A stretch of 64,000 nt of DNA from Trebonia sp963734665 (GCA_963734665.1 CAVTIR010000016.1:1-64000); one strand, 5' to 3'; counted from the stretch's first letter, positions 9,329-18,511 are shown. The notes: generated by a model from the sequence alone, not told the origin. A program made the numbers and translations.

Positions 9329-10482
9329 CCGACTACGTTCTCGATGACCGCTACACGCTGATCGAGCGGATCGCTACCGGTGGCATGGGCGAGGTCTGGC
9401 GCGGTGCCGACCAGATCCTCGGCAGGCAGGTCGCGATCAAGATGCTGGCCGCCGTGCACGCGGGCGACGAGCAGTTCCGCGCGCGGTTCCGCGCCGAGGC
9501 ACGGTACGCGTCCTCGCTCGCCCACCCGGGGATCACCCGCGTCTTCGACTACGGCGAGCACAGCCCGCTCGGCGGCCCGTACCTGGTCATGGAACTCGTC
9601 GACGGCCAGCCGCTGTCGGAGATCCTCGAGCGGTACGGCAGGCTCGAGCCGTACGTCGTGCTCGACATCGTCGCCCAGGCCGCCCGCGCCCTGGACGCCG
9701 CGCACCGCGCCGGGATCGTCCACCGGGACATCAAGCCGGGCAACCTGCTGATCATGGCCGACGGCACCACCAAGATCACCGACTTCGGCATCGCCAAGGC
9801 CACCCTGCAGGACCTCAGCCTGACCGCCACCGGGATCGTCATGGGCACCGCCCTGTACGTCTCCCCCGAGCAGGCAACCGGCCAGCCGCTGACCGGCTCC
9901 TCCGACGTGTACTCCCTCGGCGTGGTGGCCTACGAGTGCCTGGCGGGCGATCCCCCGTTCGTCGCGGAACAGCCGCTCGCCATCGCGATCATGCACAAGC
10001 ACGACCCGGTGCCGCCGCTCCCGGACGACGTGCCCCGCCCCGTCGCCGACCTGGTCTACGCGATGCTGGCGAAGAACCCCGAGGACCGGCCCGAGTCGGC
10101 CAGGCACGTCGCGGACCGCGCCGACGTCATCCGCGAGGCCCGCAACCGGACCGGCTACACCGGCCCGGTAACCTCCGACCTCCCCGTGGTGCCCAACTTC
10201 CCGCCCGCGACGAGCAACGATGTTTACCAAAATGGTATGCAGTCGCAGCCGGTTACCCGTAGCTCAGGAAACCGTACCTTCCTGTTCGCGGGTATCGGCG
10301 CGGCAGCCATCGGCGTCGTCGCGATTATCGCAGTACTGCTCTCAAGCCACAGCCCTTCATCGGCGGCCCCGCCGGCGACCACGACGGCTCCCACTCAGAA
10401 CCGCGTCGGCTTCGGCGAGTCACAAGACGGGCTCAAGTACGAGCACATCGCAGGCCGGAGGCAACGCCGGCGGGGGCAATAA
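9325..10482 (+). CDS. pknA: PknA-like Ser/Thr protein kinase
   Basis: 385 residues in the frame that starts at GTG 9325. The kinase domain spans about 1-265: glycine loop IATGGMGEVW, catalytic Lys in VAIKML (K39), HRDIKPGN (D135), DFG (D153), then GTALYVSPEQ and SDVYSLGVVAYE. A transmembrane segment lies near residues 320-338 (TFLFAGIGAAAIGVVAIIAVLL). The frame then ends in a basic stretch at 10482. The +1 frame continues without a stop as a Pro/Thr/Ser repeat tail to 10747, so a frameshift near 10385-10420 may have cut the natural C-terminus. No PASTA repeats are present, as expected for PknA. It phosphorylates division and wall-synthesis proteins together with PknB. Confidence 0.9.
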   Translation: MTDYVLDDRYTLIERIATGGMGEVWRGADQILGRQVAIKMLAAVHAGDEQFRARFRAEARYASSLAHPGITRVFDYGEHSPLGGPYLVMELVDGQPLSEILERYGRLEPYVVLDIVAQAARALDAAHRAGIVHRDIKPGNLLIMADGTTKITDFGIAKATLQDLSLTATGIVMGTALYVSPEQATGQPLTGSSDVYSLGVVAYECLAGDPPFVAEQPLAIAIMHKHDPVPPLPDDVPRPVADLVYAMLAKNPEDRPESARHVADRADVIREARNRTGYTGPVTSDLPVVPNFPPATSNDVYQNGMQSQPVTRSSGNRTFLFAGIGAAAIGVVAIIAVLLSSHSPSSAAPPATTTAPTQNRVGFGESQDGLKYEHIAGRRQRRRGQ

Positions 10483-10747
10483 TGTACCAGTAGTAGGGCC
10501 AGCACCCGCGTCCTCGTCGAAGTCACCCAGCCCGACGGCGAGCCATAAGGTGTCCCCGACAACAACTAAGGGCCCGTCGCCAACGACTTCTCCGTCGCCG
10601 ACGACTTCTCCGTCGCCGACGATTTCGCCGTCGCAAACCCTGCCGGTGACCACAACGACGCCGACGCCGCCGCCGACCACAACGACGCCGACCACGCCGA
10701 CGCCGACCGCTACAGCGGTGAAGAAGCAGCACGGCACAGGGGGATAA
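10405..10747 (+). other. Out-of-frame Pro/Thr/Ser tail, probably the displaced end of pknA
   Basis: In the frame one base ahead of pknA the sequence reads as a low-complexity linker (ASASASHKTGSSTSTSQAGG) and then PSPTTS-type repeats up to TAA at 10745-10747. This resembles the extracellular tails of actinobacterial kinases, and the DNA is built from 18-nt codon-aligned units. It has no plausible start of its own. A single-base indel (real or a sequencing error) or a programmed shift could join it to pknA, giving a kinase of about 473 residues. Confidence 0.55.
10574..10636 (+). repeat. 18-bp tandem repeat encoding PSPTTS
   Basis: Three consecutive copies of an 18-nt unit (CCGTCGCCGACGACTTCT with small changes) begin at 10574, 10592 and 10610, followed by a partial fourth copy. 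The unit length is a multiple of three, so the repeat is coherent only as codons in the displaced frame. Confidence 0.8.
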
Positions 10748-10783
10748 CACTTCGATGCAGGGTGGTTTGGAAGAGTGCGAGAC

Positions 10784-12673
10784 ATGACACAGCCCCGGCT
10801 GCTCGGTGACCGGTACGAGCTAGATGGTGTCATTGGACGGGGCGGCATGGCGGAGGTGTACCGTGCCCGCGACCTCCGGCTTGACCGAATAGTCGCGATC
10901 AAGACCCTCCGCGCCGATCTCGCACGCGACCAGACCTTCCAGGCGCGGTTCCGCCGGGAGGCGCAGTCCGCTGCCTCGCTGAACAACCCCTCGATCGTCG
11001 CGGTATACGACACCGGCGAGGATATGACGTCCGGGACGCCCGTCCCGTTCATCGTGATGGAGTTCGTGGACGGCCGCACCGTCAGGGACCTGCTGATCGA
11101 AGGGCACCGGCTGCTGCCGGAGCGCACGCTTGAAATCGTTTCAGGCGTGCTCCGCGCCCTTGAGTACAGCCACCAGGCCGGCATCGTGCACCGGGACATC
11201 AAGCCGGGCAACGTCATGGTGACCCGCAACGGTGACATCAAGGTGATGGACTTCGGCATCGCCCGCGCGATGAGCGACAACCAGGCCACGATGACGCAGA
11301 CCGCCCAGGTGATCGGCACCGCACAGTACCTGTCGCCCGAGCAGGCGCGCGGCGAGCGGGTGGACGCCCGGTCGGACCTCTACTCGACCGGCTGCCTCAT
11401 GTACGAGCTGCTCACCGGGCGCCCGCCGTTCACCGGCGACTCCCCAGTGGCGATCGCCTACCAGCACGTGCGGGAGAACCCGATACCGCCGTCCCGGCTC
11501 GACCCGTCCCTGCCGCCGTGGGCCGACTCGATCGTGCTCAAGGCGATGGCCAAGTCACCGAACGACCGGTACCAGAGCGCCGCCGAGATGAACGCTGACA
11601 TCCAGCGTGCCGCGTCTGGCATGCAGGTGGCCGCGTCGGCTCCGCCGACCCGTGCCGACTACTACGATTACCCGCCGCGGACCCAGCAGATGGGCCCGCA
11701 GACGATGATGGGCGCCGCGCCGACCGCGTTGACGCCCTACCAGCAGACCGGCTACCAGACCGGGTACCAGCAGCCCTACGGCCAAGGTAACGGCGGCTAC
11801 GACGGCGGCACTGGCCAGGGACGCGGCGGACGCCGCTGGCTCCCCTGGGTCATCTCCGGGATCGTGCTGGTCGCGGCTGCCATCGTGGCCGTCATCATGC
11901 TGAACGGCGGCACTGGCGCCTCGGCGAACGTGCCCCTCGTGAACGGCGACGCCTACACTCAGGCCGCGCAACAGATCAAGGCCGCGGGGCTTGTCCCGAT
12001 CGAGAACAAGGAGGCCAGCACGTCCGTAAAGGCGGGCCTCGTGATCAGCACGAACCCGGACAACGGCAACAGCGTCGCCAAGAACAGCACGGTCACCGTC
12101 AACGTCTCCACGGGCGCCGCCAACGTCAACCTGCCTAACGTCCAGGGCACCCAGGGGACAGCGGCTCAGACGCAGCTGCAGAACGCTGGCTTCACCAATG
12201 TCAGCCTGGTGCCCGACCCGCAGTCGACGCTGCCGTCTGGCGAGGTTGACCACATGTCGCCTGCCCCCGGCAGCTACCCGACGGGCCAGGCGATCACGCT
12301 GTACGTATCGGGCGGCGGCGTCCAGGTGCCCAACGTCACAAACCAGACCGCGCAAGTGGCAACAGCGACCCTGCAGCAAGACGGTTTCACGGTCCAGGTG
12401 ACGAGCACTCCTGCCCCGCAGGACCAGATGGTTCAGCCTGGGACGGTTTACAACCAGAACCCGACCGCAAACCAGGTCGAGCCCAAGGGCACTTCGATCC
12501 AGATCTTCGTGCAGCCGCAGAACGCCACCTCGACGCCCACGGCGACGCCGACGGACACGTCAAGCACCCCGTCCACCGCGCCGACCACGCCCACGTCGAC
12601 ACCGTCGACTGGCAACGGCAACGGCGGGGGGCTCGGCGGACTCTCCACCGGGGCCCCGGTCGTTAGCCCATAG
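10784..12673 (+). CDS. pknB: PknB: PASTA-domain Ser/Thr protein kinase
   Basis: I choose ATG 10784 because a GGAAGAG ribosome site lies 8 nt upstream; an in-frame GTG at 10775 would overlap that site. The 629-residue product has an N-terminal kinase domain (about 1-270) with GRGGMAEVY, catalytic K40, HRDIKPGN (D138), DFG (D156) and SPEQARGE. A Gln/Tyr/Gly-rich juxtamembrane linker and one TM helix near residues 360-380 follow. Three PASTA repeats then bind muropeptides or lipid II (each with a V-P-N/V start and a G-V/P pattern), and the tail is Thr/Pro-rich. This is the classic wall-sensing kinase. M. tuberculosis has a glutamine amidotransferase gene (trpG) between pknB and crgA; none is present here. 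Confidence 0.96.
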   Translation: MTQPRLLGDRYELDGVIGRGGMAEVYRARDLRLDRIVAIKTLRADLARDQTFQARFRREAQSAASLNNPSIVAVYDTGEDMTSGTPVPFIVMEFVDGRTVRDLLIEGHRLLPERTLEIVSGVLRALEYSHQAGIVHRDIKPGNVMVTRNGDIKVMDFGIARAMSDNQATMTQTAQVIGTAQYLSPEQARGERVDARSDLYSTGCLMYELLTGRPPFTGDSPVAIAYQHVRENPIPPSRLDPSLPPWADSIVLKAMAKSPNDRYQSAAEMNADIQRAASGMQVAASAPPTRADYYDYPPRTQQMGPQTMMGAAPTALTPYQQTGYQTGYQQPYGQGNGGYDGGTGQGRGGRRWLPWVISGIVLVAAAIVAVIMLNGGTGASANVPLVNGDAYTQAAQQIKAAGLVPIENKEASTSVKAGLVISTNPDNGNSVAKNSTVTVNVSTGAANVNLPNVQGTQGTAAQTQLQNAGFTNVSLVPDPQSTLPSGEVDHMSPAPGSYPTGQAITLYVSGGGVQVPNVTNQTAQVATATLQQDGFTVQVTSTPAPQDQMVQPGTVYNQNPTANQVEPKGTSIQIFVQPQNATSTPTATPTDTSSTPSTAPTTPTSTPSTGNGNGGGLGGLSTGAPVVSP

Positions 12674-12687
12674 CGTGGATCGCAAAG

Positions 12688-12733
12688 GTAGTGGATCGCC
12701 AGGCACACCCCGGTGCCCCTAGCGATCCACTAC
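12688..12733 (+). terminator. Hairpin between pknB and crgA
   Basis: Perfect 12-bp arms GTAGTGGATCGC (12688-12699) and GCGATCCACTAC (12722-12733). A further GGCAC/GTGCC pairing sits inside the loop. It lies 15 nt after the pknB stop and 44 nt before the crgA GTG. An extra direct copy of GTGGATCGC precedes it at 12675. Most likely it terminates the kinase operon. Confidence 0.75.
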
Positions 12734-12776
12734 GCTTACCCCGGAAACAGCGGAAGCCCCTACCAGGAGGTGCGCG

Positions 12777-13028
12777 GTGCCTAAGTCCCGCGTCCGGAAG
12801 AAGCCGGTCTATACGCCGCCGCCGACGCGGTCATCGAGGCGCAAGGTGAGCCCGCCGTGGCTCGCGCCGACGATGATCGGCTGCCTCGTGGTCGGACTCG
12901 CGTGGATCGCGCTGTACTACGTCACCCAGGCGGACATGCCGGTGCTCCGCACGCTCGGCGGCTGGAACCTCGTCTGCGGGTTCGCGCTGATCGTTGCCGG
13001 CGTGGTGCTAGCTACTAAGTGGCACTAG
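12777..13028 (+). CDS. crgA: CrgA: cell division protein
   Basis: 83 residues from GTG 12777 with a strong AGGAGG site at 12765-12770. It has a basic N-terminus (PKSRVRKKPVYTPPP) and two transmembrane helices (about 33-53 and 62-80), the normal size and topology for CrgA (formerly UPF0233). CrgA coordinates FtsZ-ring timing and recruits septal peptidoglycan enzymes, and its gene usually sits near the pknAB cluster. The 3' end overlaps the convergent rhomboid gene by 14 bp. Confidence 0.95.
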   Translation: MPKSRVRKKPVYTPPPTRSSRRKVSPPWLAPTMIGCLVVGLAWIALYYVTQADMPVLRTLGGWNLVCGFALIVAGVVLATKWH

Positions 13029-13974
13029 ACGCCCCCGGACCTCGGGGGGTACGCGGGGTCGTCCCCCCGGGAGATAACAGGCTCGTCAGCTCGTGGCTGC
13101 GGTAGATCACCAGCACCACCAGGATGGCGAGCACGGCCACGGCGGCGGCGACCTGGATAGCCGTCCTGTTCTTGCGCGGTGCGTAAGCGAAGGCCGCTGT
13201 GGTCACCACGCCGACGATCAGCCCGCCCACGTGGTCCTGCCAGGCGATCGTTGAGCGGTAGAAGAGACTGAACGCCAGGTTGATCACGATGATCGTGACG
13301 ATTCCCCGGACATCGAGGCGCAGCTTCCGCGCGACCACGAAATACGCGCCGAACAGGCCGAAGACCGCGCCGCTCGCGCCGAGCGCGAGCACGTAGGGCT
13401 GACCGATGAGGAAGAAGAACACTCCGCCGCCGATGGCGCTGAGCAGGTAGACCGCGAGGAATCGGCCCCGGCCAAGTAGCTGCTCAAGGGCAGGTCCCAC
13501 CGCGACGAGCGCCCACATGTTGAACAGGATGTCGAGGAAGCCTAGGCCGCCGAGGCCGGTGGCCGGGGGCAGGAACGCCGATGTGATCAGCCGGTACCAC
13601 TGTCCTGCCGCGATGCCCTGCACCGGGCCGCCAGCGCTGAACGGCGCGTAGCCGAGCAGCCCCCAGTCGTTGGCCAGGCTCGGCATGGCAAGCTCAACGA
13701 GGAACAGCAAGACGTTGATGCCGACCAGGGTCCACGTCACGGCGGCGGTGGCGACGGGCCGGCCGCCGAAGGCGGTCCTCGCCTGACGGGTGCCCTGACT
13801 CGCGCCGCGTACACACTCCACGCACTGCTGCCCGACCGCCGCCTGACGGAGGCAGTCGGGGCAGGCATGGCGACCGCACCGGACGCAGGAGACCCAGGTC
13901 TCCCGGTCCGGGTGCCTGAAGCAAGTGGGCGGGACTTCCTGGCCAGCGGTGCTGGCCTCGTCCGGCGCGGTCAT
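13015..13974 (-). CDS. Rhomboid-family intramembrane serine protease
   Basis: 319 residues. The N-terminal ~50 residues carry a B-box-like zinc-binding cluster (CFRHPDRETWVSCVRCGRH followed by CPDC and CVEC). A Rhomboid domain with about six or seven hydrophobic segments follows. The catalytic serine is S201 in GASGAVFG, and the partner histidine is H248 in WQDHVGGL. It cleaves within membrane segments of substrate proteins; no substrate is indicated here. The same gene sits beside crgA and the cyclophilin gene in Streptomyces-type genomes. It converges on crgA and follows ppiA on the same strand with a 33-nt gap, so the two may be co-transcribed. Confidence 0.92.
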   Translation of the reverse strand: MTAPDEASTAGQEVPPTCFRHPDRETWVSCVRCGRHACPDCLRQAAVGQQCVECVRGASQGTRQARTAFGGRPVATAAVTWTLVGINVLLFLVELAMPSLANDWGLLGYAPFSAGGPVQGIAAGQWYRLITSAFLPPATGLGGLGFLDILFNMWALVAVGPALEQLLGRGRFLAVYLLSAIGGGVFFFLIGQPYVLALGASGAVFGLFGAYFVVARKLRLDVRGIVTIIVINLAFSLFYRSTIAWQDHVGGLIVGVVTTAAFAYAPRKNRTAIQVAAAVAVLAILVVLVIYRSHELTSLLSPGGTTPRTPRGPGASSAT

Positions 13975-14007
13975 GAGAGGTTCCGCCGTTCGTTATAGCT
14001 GTTCGTG

Positions 14008-14526
14008 CTAACCGCGCTGGATGGTGACCGACTGCAGCACGACATCCGTCACCGGACGGTCGCCGGGGGCGGTCGGCACGCGGCTGATGTTCTCCACCAC
14101 GTCGGCGCCGCTGATGACCTCGCCGAAGATCGTGTGCTTGCCGGTGAGCCACGGCGTGGGCACGGTGGTGATGAAGAACTGCGAGCCGTTGGTGCCAGGA
14201 CCGGAGTTGGCCATGGCGAGCAGGTACGGCCTGTCGAACCGCAGGTCGGGGTGGATCTCGTCGGCGAACTTGTAGCCGGGGCCTCCGGTGCCCTTGCCGA
14301 GCGGGTCCCCGCCCTGGATCATGAAGCCGGTGATCACCCGGTGGAAGATGGTGCCGTCGTAGAGCTTGTCCTTGCTCTTGGCCCGGGTCACCGGGTTTGT
14401 CCACTCCCGGCCGCCCTCGGCGAGCTCGGTGAAGTTACGCACGGTCTTTGGCGCATGGTCAGGGAACAGCCGGACAGTGACCGTCCCCTGCGTCGTCATC
14501 AGCGTCGCGGTCTGCGCTTCGGTCAT
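14008..14526 (-). CDS. ppiA: Peptidyl-prolyl cis-trans isomerase (cyclophilin)
   Basis: 172 residues forming a single cyclophilin domain with no signal peptide, so it is cytoplasmic. Diagnostic stretches are FHRVITGFMIQGGDPLG, GPGTNGSQFFITTVPTPWL and GKHTIFGEVISG, which contain the active-site Arg, Phe, Gln and Trp/His positions of the family. It catalyses proline isomerisation during protein folding. It is transcribed away from the DUF5324-type gene, and the 176-nt gap before that gene must hold both promoters. Confidence 0.94.
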   Translation of the reverse strand: MTEAQTATLMTTQGTVTVRLFPDHAPKTVRNFTELAEGGREWTNPVTRAKSKDKLYDGTIFHRVITGFMIQGGDPLGKGTGGPGYKFADEIHPDLRFDRPYLLAMANSGPGTNGSQFFITTVPTPWLTGKHTIFGEVISGADVVENISRVPTAPGDRPVTDVVLQSVTIQRG

Positions 14527-14702
14527 TTACGTGACTCCGGTTTCCATCGTGAGGCCGGGGCACAACCCGGCATGTACCCAGTCTTACGACTGCACTATCA
14601 CCGTACCGGCTCAACGGTAGTGGGATCTGGTCACGCCCTGATGATTGAACGCGGGATCGCTGGGAACCTTGAGCTACCGAGAGCCGACGAGGGGGTTACC
14701 CA

Positions 14703-15368
14703 ATGTCCTTTACAAGGAAAAAGACCGCGGAACTCAATACCCGCAGCACGGTCAAGGCCGCGAAGCGGGCGCAGGTGGCGAGCTCGGCCGCCACTGCGAA
14801 CGCCACAAACGCGGCGCAGAACGCTGCTCTCGCCGCGCAGAACGCCGCGGGTGTGGCGCAGGCAGCAGCGCAGAACGCCGCAGTGATCGCCGCGAACGCG
14901 GCGCAGAACGCCAGCGAGGCGGCCCAGACGGCCGCCACTGGCCTGAGCAACGGGGTAAGGCAAGGGGTCTATACCGCCAGGAGCTGGGCGGCCCCGCGCC
15001 TGGACAACGCTGCTGACTACTGCACGACCACGGTCGCACCCAAGGTGTCCTCCGCCCTACGGACCACCGCGCGCCAGGTTAGGCCGGTGGACACGACGAG
15101 CTCCAAGAGGTCATCGCTGCTGACCTGGTCGCTGCTCGGCGCGGCGATTCTCGCCGCCCTGGGTGCCGCCGCGGTGCTGGTCCGCTACCGCTACCGGGCG
15201 GCCATCGCTGCCGACAGCGAGACGGCCGATGAGGAAGTCCCGGGGGACTCGACGAGCAGCCAGGCGGCACCGGCCAGCTCGGACCAAGCCCGCTCCACGG
15301 CCGCAGCGCCGACTGACCAGAGCGCTGAGACGTCGGTGAATGGACGGATGAAAGCATCCGGACGATAA
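14703..15368 (+). CDS. DUF5324-type Ala-rich membrane-anchored protein
   Basis: 221 residues. The first ~75 residues are an amphipathic repeat built on Ala-Ala-Gln-Asn-Ala units, predicted to be a long helix or coiled coil. After a polar stretch, one transmembrane helix lies at about 140-160 (LTWSLLGAAILAALGAAAVLV), followed by an acidic Ser/Ala-rich tail. The composition and location next to the crgA/rhomboid/cyclophilin genes match the uncharacterised DUF5324 family of Streptomyces-like bacteria. The function is unknown. The start ATG 14703 is preceded by GAGGGGG. Confidence 0.75.
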   Translation: MSFTRKKTAELNTRSTVKAAKRAQVASSAATANATNAAQNAALAAQNAAGVAQAAAQNAAVIAANAAQNASEAAQTAATGLSNGVRQGVYTARSWAAPRLDNAADYCTTTVAPKVSSALRTTARQVRPVDTTSSKRSSLLTWSLLGAAILAALGAAAVLVRYRYRAAIAADSETADEEVPGDSTSSQAAPASSDQARSTAAAPTDQSAETSVNGRMKASGR

Positions 15369-15474
15369 GCGCGGGCGGCAGGTGATCTTCTGGCGCGGTT
15401 GATCTCTTGACACCGTGCGGATGCACGTTCATTTTTTAATACGAGACCGCTGTTCCACTCCGGGGAGGAACGCC

Positions 15475-15699
15475 ATGACAGGGTGGAACGAGCGGATCGC
15501 GCCTCTAGAGGCCGAGTTTCCCGGGTGGCATATCTGGCGTAGCAACGCTGGCCGCTGGTGGGCCACCCGGACCGGTTCGGTCTTGCGCCGCGAGGATCTG
15601 GGCACCGGGCGCGTCATGACATTGGACGCTGACGACGAGACCGGCCTGCGCGAGCAACTCGCGGCCCAGGCAAGCTTCGATCTCGGCATCGAGGACTGA
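15475..15699 (+). CDS. Small conserved-looking protein of unknown function
   Basis: 74 residues from ATG 15475, chosen because GGGGAGG lies 7 nt upstream; an in-frame GTG at 15415 has no such site. The product has a central WHIWRSNAGRWWATRTG stretch and an acidic C-terminus (LDADDETGLREQLAAQ). Tryptophan-rich small proteins of this form, starting MTGWNERI or similar, are common in actinobacteria and have no known role. No domain or export signal is visible. Confidence 0.7.
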   Translation: MTGWNERIAPLEAEFPGWHIWRSNAGRWWATRTGSVLRREDLGTGRVMTLDADDETGLREQLAAQASFDLGIED

Positions 15700-15718
15700 G
15701 CGCGAGCCCCTTGGAAAA

Positions 15719-18511
15719 CTAGCGCTTGAAATACTCTGACGGCCACCGGCAGTCGATGAAGGCATCAGGCAGGCCGTCAAGCGTTCCAGTTACTTCCAGG
15801 GCAGAGGGGCGGACGACGCCGAGAGCGACATCCTCCGTCACCTCCGCCCCGAGCAGCCATTCCGGCTCGTCGGGCTGGCACTGCCACGCGGAGCATTCGG
15901 CTCGCGCGCGGATCGCCGCCGCCACGTGCGCGGCGAGGGCGGCCGGCCGGGCGATCACCGGACGCACGGCCACGGCCGCGTCGATCGCGTGGGCGAGGGC
16001 GCACTGGGCCAGTCGCGGCGGCTGTGCCCGCAGGGCGGCGAGCACGGTTGGCACCGGCACCGGCACCGGCCATCCGGTCAGGTGCGCGAGCACCGCAAGC
16101 TCGGCCCACTGACGGAGCCACGGCAGGTCGTCAAGCGCCCGCTGGCCGCGGCGCATCTCGCGCAGCGTGCACGGCCGTGCCGCGCATTCGCTGCCGCAGG
16201 TGCCCGACCTTGGGTGCACCACCGTCCGGGCGTCGGCGGTGGGTACGGGCGAAGCAGCCTCCCGTTCGGTGCCATCTTTGATCTTCACCAGGACCGGGAA
16301 GTCCATACCGTCGGAGAAGACGGCCGCCTGGCCGGGTGGCAAGGTGACCAGGTAGCGGGACTGGGCCGGCGTCGCGTTCATCGTCGCGCCGACCGCCTCC
16401 CTGTCGTCGGCCGCGGGGAGCCGGTGGGTGACCTTCACGGCCGTGTTCTTGATGACGTCGGGAACGAGGCGGGCCGGGATCTGCTCGGCGATCACGAGGC
16501 CTTCGCCGTAGGCGCGGATCTCCGCGAGCAGGCCCGCGAACAGCTCGACCGCGTGCGCGGCGGCTCCCGCGCCGCCGGTTCCGTTCGGCTCCGGGCGGCG
16601 CAGCAGGCGGTGTGCCTCCTCGACGACGGTCAGGTGTGCCAGGCCAGGCACCCGGCCGCCGGTCCGGTGGGTCAGCCGCAGGTGCTCGGCGAGCCTGATG
16701 AGCACGGTGCCCATGAGGAATGCCTTGTCCGCGTCGTCGCCGACGTCCTCGATCTCAAGTACGACGTTGCCCCGCAGCAGCGCAGCGAAGTCGAGCGGGT
16801 GCCCGCCCTCGAGGAACCGCCCGGTCGTGCCGTGCCTGAGGCTGGCAAGCCGGACCCTGATGAAGCCGAGCACGTCGTCGGTGACCCGCTGGCTGTAGCC
16901 GATCTCGGCGACGACGCGCTCGGCCGCGCGCTGCAGGGACGTGAGGGTGGGATAGGCGGCCTCCCCCCGGCACGGCTCGCCGAGCGCCAGGTCCCAGCCG
17001 GCTTCCTCGTAGACCCGGCCCAGCGCTGCGCTGAGCACCTGCGGGAAGGGCTCCTCGGCCTGGAAGGACGCGATGAACAGGGCCTTGACGAGGTCCGCGT
17101 GTGTCTGCAGCGGAAACCGGCCGCCCGCGCCGTTGGTAGCAGCGCCGGCGCCCGCGGGTTCGAGCGGGTTGAGCCCGGCCGCGATCGCGTCTGGCTCTCC
17201 CGGCCTGATCCTGATTACTTCCGTGCCCGGCAGGCGGCACGCCATCAGCCGGTACTCGGCCTTGGCCGGCTCGACGACCAGCCATGGGATGCCGCGCTCA
17301 CTGGCGGCCTCGAGCAGGCAGCGGACGGTCTGCGACTTGCCGGCCCCGGTCGCGCCGCAGACGAACACGTGCCGGTTAAGCGAATCGGTGGAGATGGTAA
17401 ATGGCCCTGCGGGCATGAGGTTCCTGTCGAGAACCTCGCCAAGTTGGATGCCACCGCAGCGCGTCCCGGTGGAAACCTCGGGCGTCACGTCAAAGTCCGG
17501 CCGCAGCGCGAAGCGCACCCCGGGCACCTCCGCCTCCGGTGGCCGGACGAGTGCGGCAAGCAACTCGGTCGACCCGTAGAACTGCGCGGCCGGGATGCCA
17601 TCACCACCCGGCTCGACAGCCGACACAGGCGCCCCGGCTGAGGGAACCGCCGCCGGGCTGAGCGCATACGGTAGCCCGCTGAGATCCGTCGACGCGCAGA
17701 ACAGCCCGGCAACCCGCGCGGCACTGGCCTCATCGGCACCGCCCGCCGCAACGGTAATCCGCCAGAGTCCACCCGACTCGCCCCGCTGCAACTCCCCGTG
17801 CCGTTCCTTAAGCCGCCGCGCCTGCCCGGCCAGCTCGGGAAACCGGTCCGCAGAAGCCGCAGCAGCCCGCTGCCGCACCCCCACGTCCTCGGCCAGCCCC
17901 CGCAACTCCCCCGGAGTAACCGGCTCAGCGACGACAAGCCACCCAAACGGCCCAGTCCAGCTCCCGAGCAGCCCGTCATCAAGCGAAAGCGTCATCGTCC
18001 GCTCGCCTCGTGAGCTACCACCATCACCGGCCTGACCCTCCGCCACGAGAAGCCCGTCGCTGATCCCAGCGATCTCCCGCCAGTGAAGTCCGTCCACGAA
18101 CCCAGCAAGCTCCCCAGGCGCCAGCGCCGTCCCCCGCGCCCCAGCGGGCAACGAAAGCATCACTTCCGCTGACTTGTCATCCACGCTGCCAACAAGCGCA
18201 TCCCCAGCGGCAATAACCCGAACCGCCCCACCAACTGCAGACCGCACCCACCCAAACGCGACAGAAGAAGCTTGCCCCCCAGCAATCCCCGAGTGATAGG
18301 CAGCCACGAGCGAGGAGATCCGCTGAGTCCGACCAGAGTCCCGCCCCCACCGCGCCGACCCAGCGTCCGCAGAAGCGTCCTCCCGCCGAGGAATCTCCGT
18401 GACCAGGTAAGCGTCAAGCCCCCGAAGAGCAATATCAAGGCCGTAAAAACCGGCCCCGCCGCTAGCCACCACAGACCTCACAGCAATGTCAGCCTTGGAG
18501 GTGCAACCCAC
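15719..18511 (-). CDS. HerA/FtsK-like P-loop ATPase
   Basis: 930 residues. A Walker A motif (GATGAGKSQT, with K at ~392) and a Walker B-like stretch (LTVVEEAHRLLRR, ~625-640) define a HerA/VirD4-type ATPase core. A sensor-like region follows (VKVTHRLPAADDREAVGATMN). The N-terminal 330 residues are a separate domain with no motif I recognise, and the C-terminus carries a small cysteine cluster (CGSECAARPC). HerA-type ATPases translocate DNA, often with a NurA nuclease, but no nuclease gene is adjacent here. The start codon is uncertain: GTG 18511 overlaps the lactone oxidase gene by 23 bp, and GTGs nearer 18480 are possible. The upstream gene on the same strand suggests co-transcription. Confidence 0.82.
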   Translation of the reverse strand: MGCTSKADIAVRSVVASGGAGFYGLDIALRGLDAYLVTEIPRREDASADAGSARWGRDSGRTQRISSLVAAYHSGIAGGQASSVAFGWVRSAVGGAVRVIAAGDALVGSVDDKSAEVMLSLPAGARGTALAPGELAGFVDGLHWREIAGISDGLLVAEGQAGDGGSSRGERTMTLSLDDGLLGSWTGPFGWLVVAEPVTPGELRGLAEDVGVRQRAAAASADRFPELAGQARRLKERHGELQRGESGGLWRITVAAGGADEASAARVAGLFCASTDLSGLPYALSPAAVPSAGAPVSAVEPGGDGIPAAQFYGSTELLAALVRPPEAEVPGVRFALRPDFDVTPEVSTGTRCGGIQLGEVLDRNLMPAGPFTISTDSLNRHVFVCGATGAGKSQTVRCLLEAASERGIPWLVVEPAKAEYRLMACRLPGTEVIRIRPGEPDAIAAGLNPLEPAGAGAATNGAGGRFPLQTHADLVKALFIASFQAEEPFPQVLSAALGRVYEEAGWDLALGEPCRGEAAYPTLTSLQRAAERVVAEIGYSQRVTDDVLGFIRVRLASLRHGTTGRFLEGGHPLDFAALLRGNVVLEIEDVGDDADKAFLMGTVLIRLAEHLRLTHRTGGRVPGLAHLTVVEEAHRLLRRPEPNGTGGAGAAAHAVELFAGLLAEIRAYGEGLVIAEQIPARLVPDVIKNTAVKVTHRLPAADDREAVGATMNATPAQSRYLVTLPPGQAAVFSDGMDFPVLVKIKDGTEREAASPVPTADARTVVHPRSGTCGSECAARPCTLREMRRGQRALDDLPWLRQWAELAVLAHLTGWPVPVPVPTVLAALRAQPPRLAQCALAHAIDAAVAVRPVIARPAALAAHVAAAIRARAECSAWQCQPDEPEWLLGAEVTEDVALGVVRPSALEVTGTLDGLPDAFIDCRWPSEYFKR

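Noticed and set aside
10574..10636. 18-bp tandem repeat as a CRISPR-like array
   Set aside because: The repeats are adjacent with no spacers and encode PSPTTS in the displaced pknA tail.
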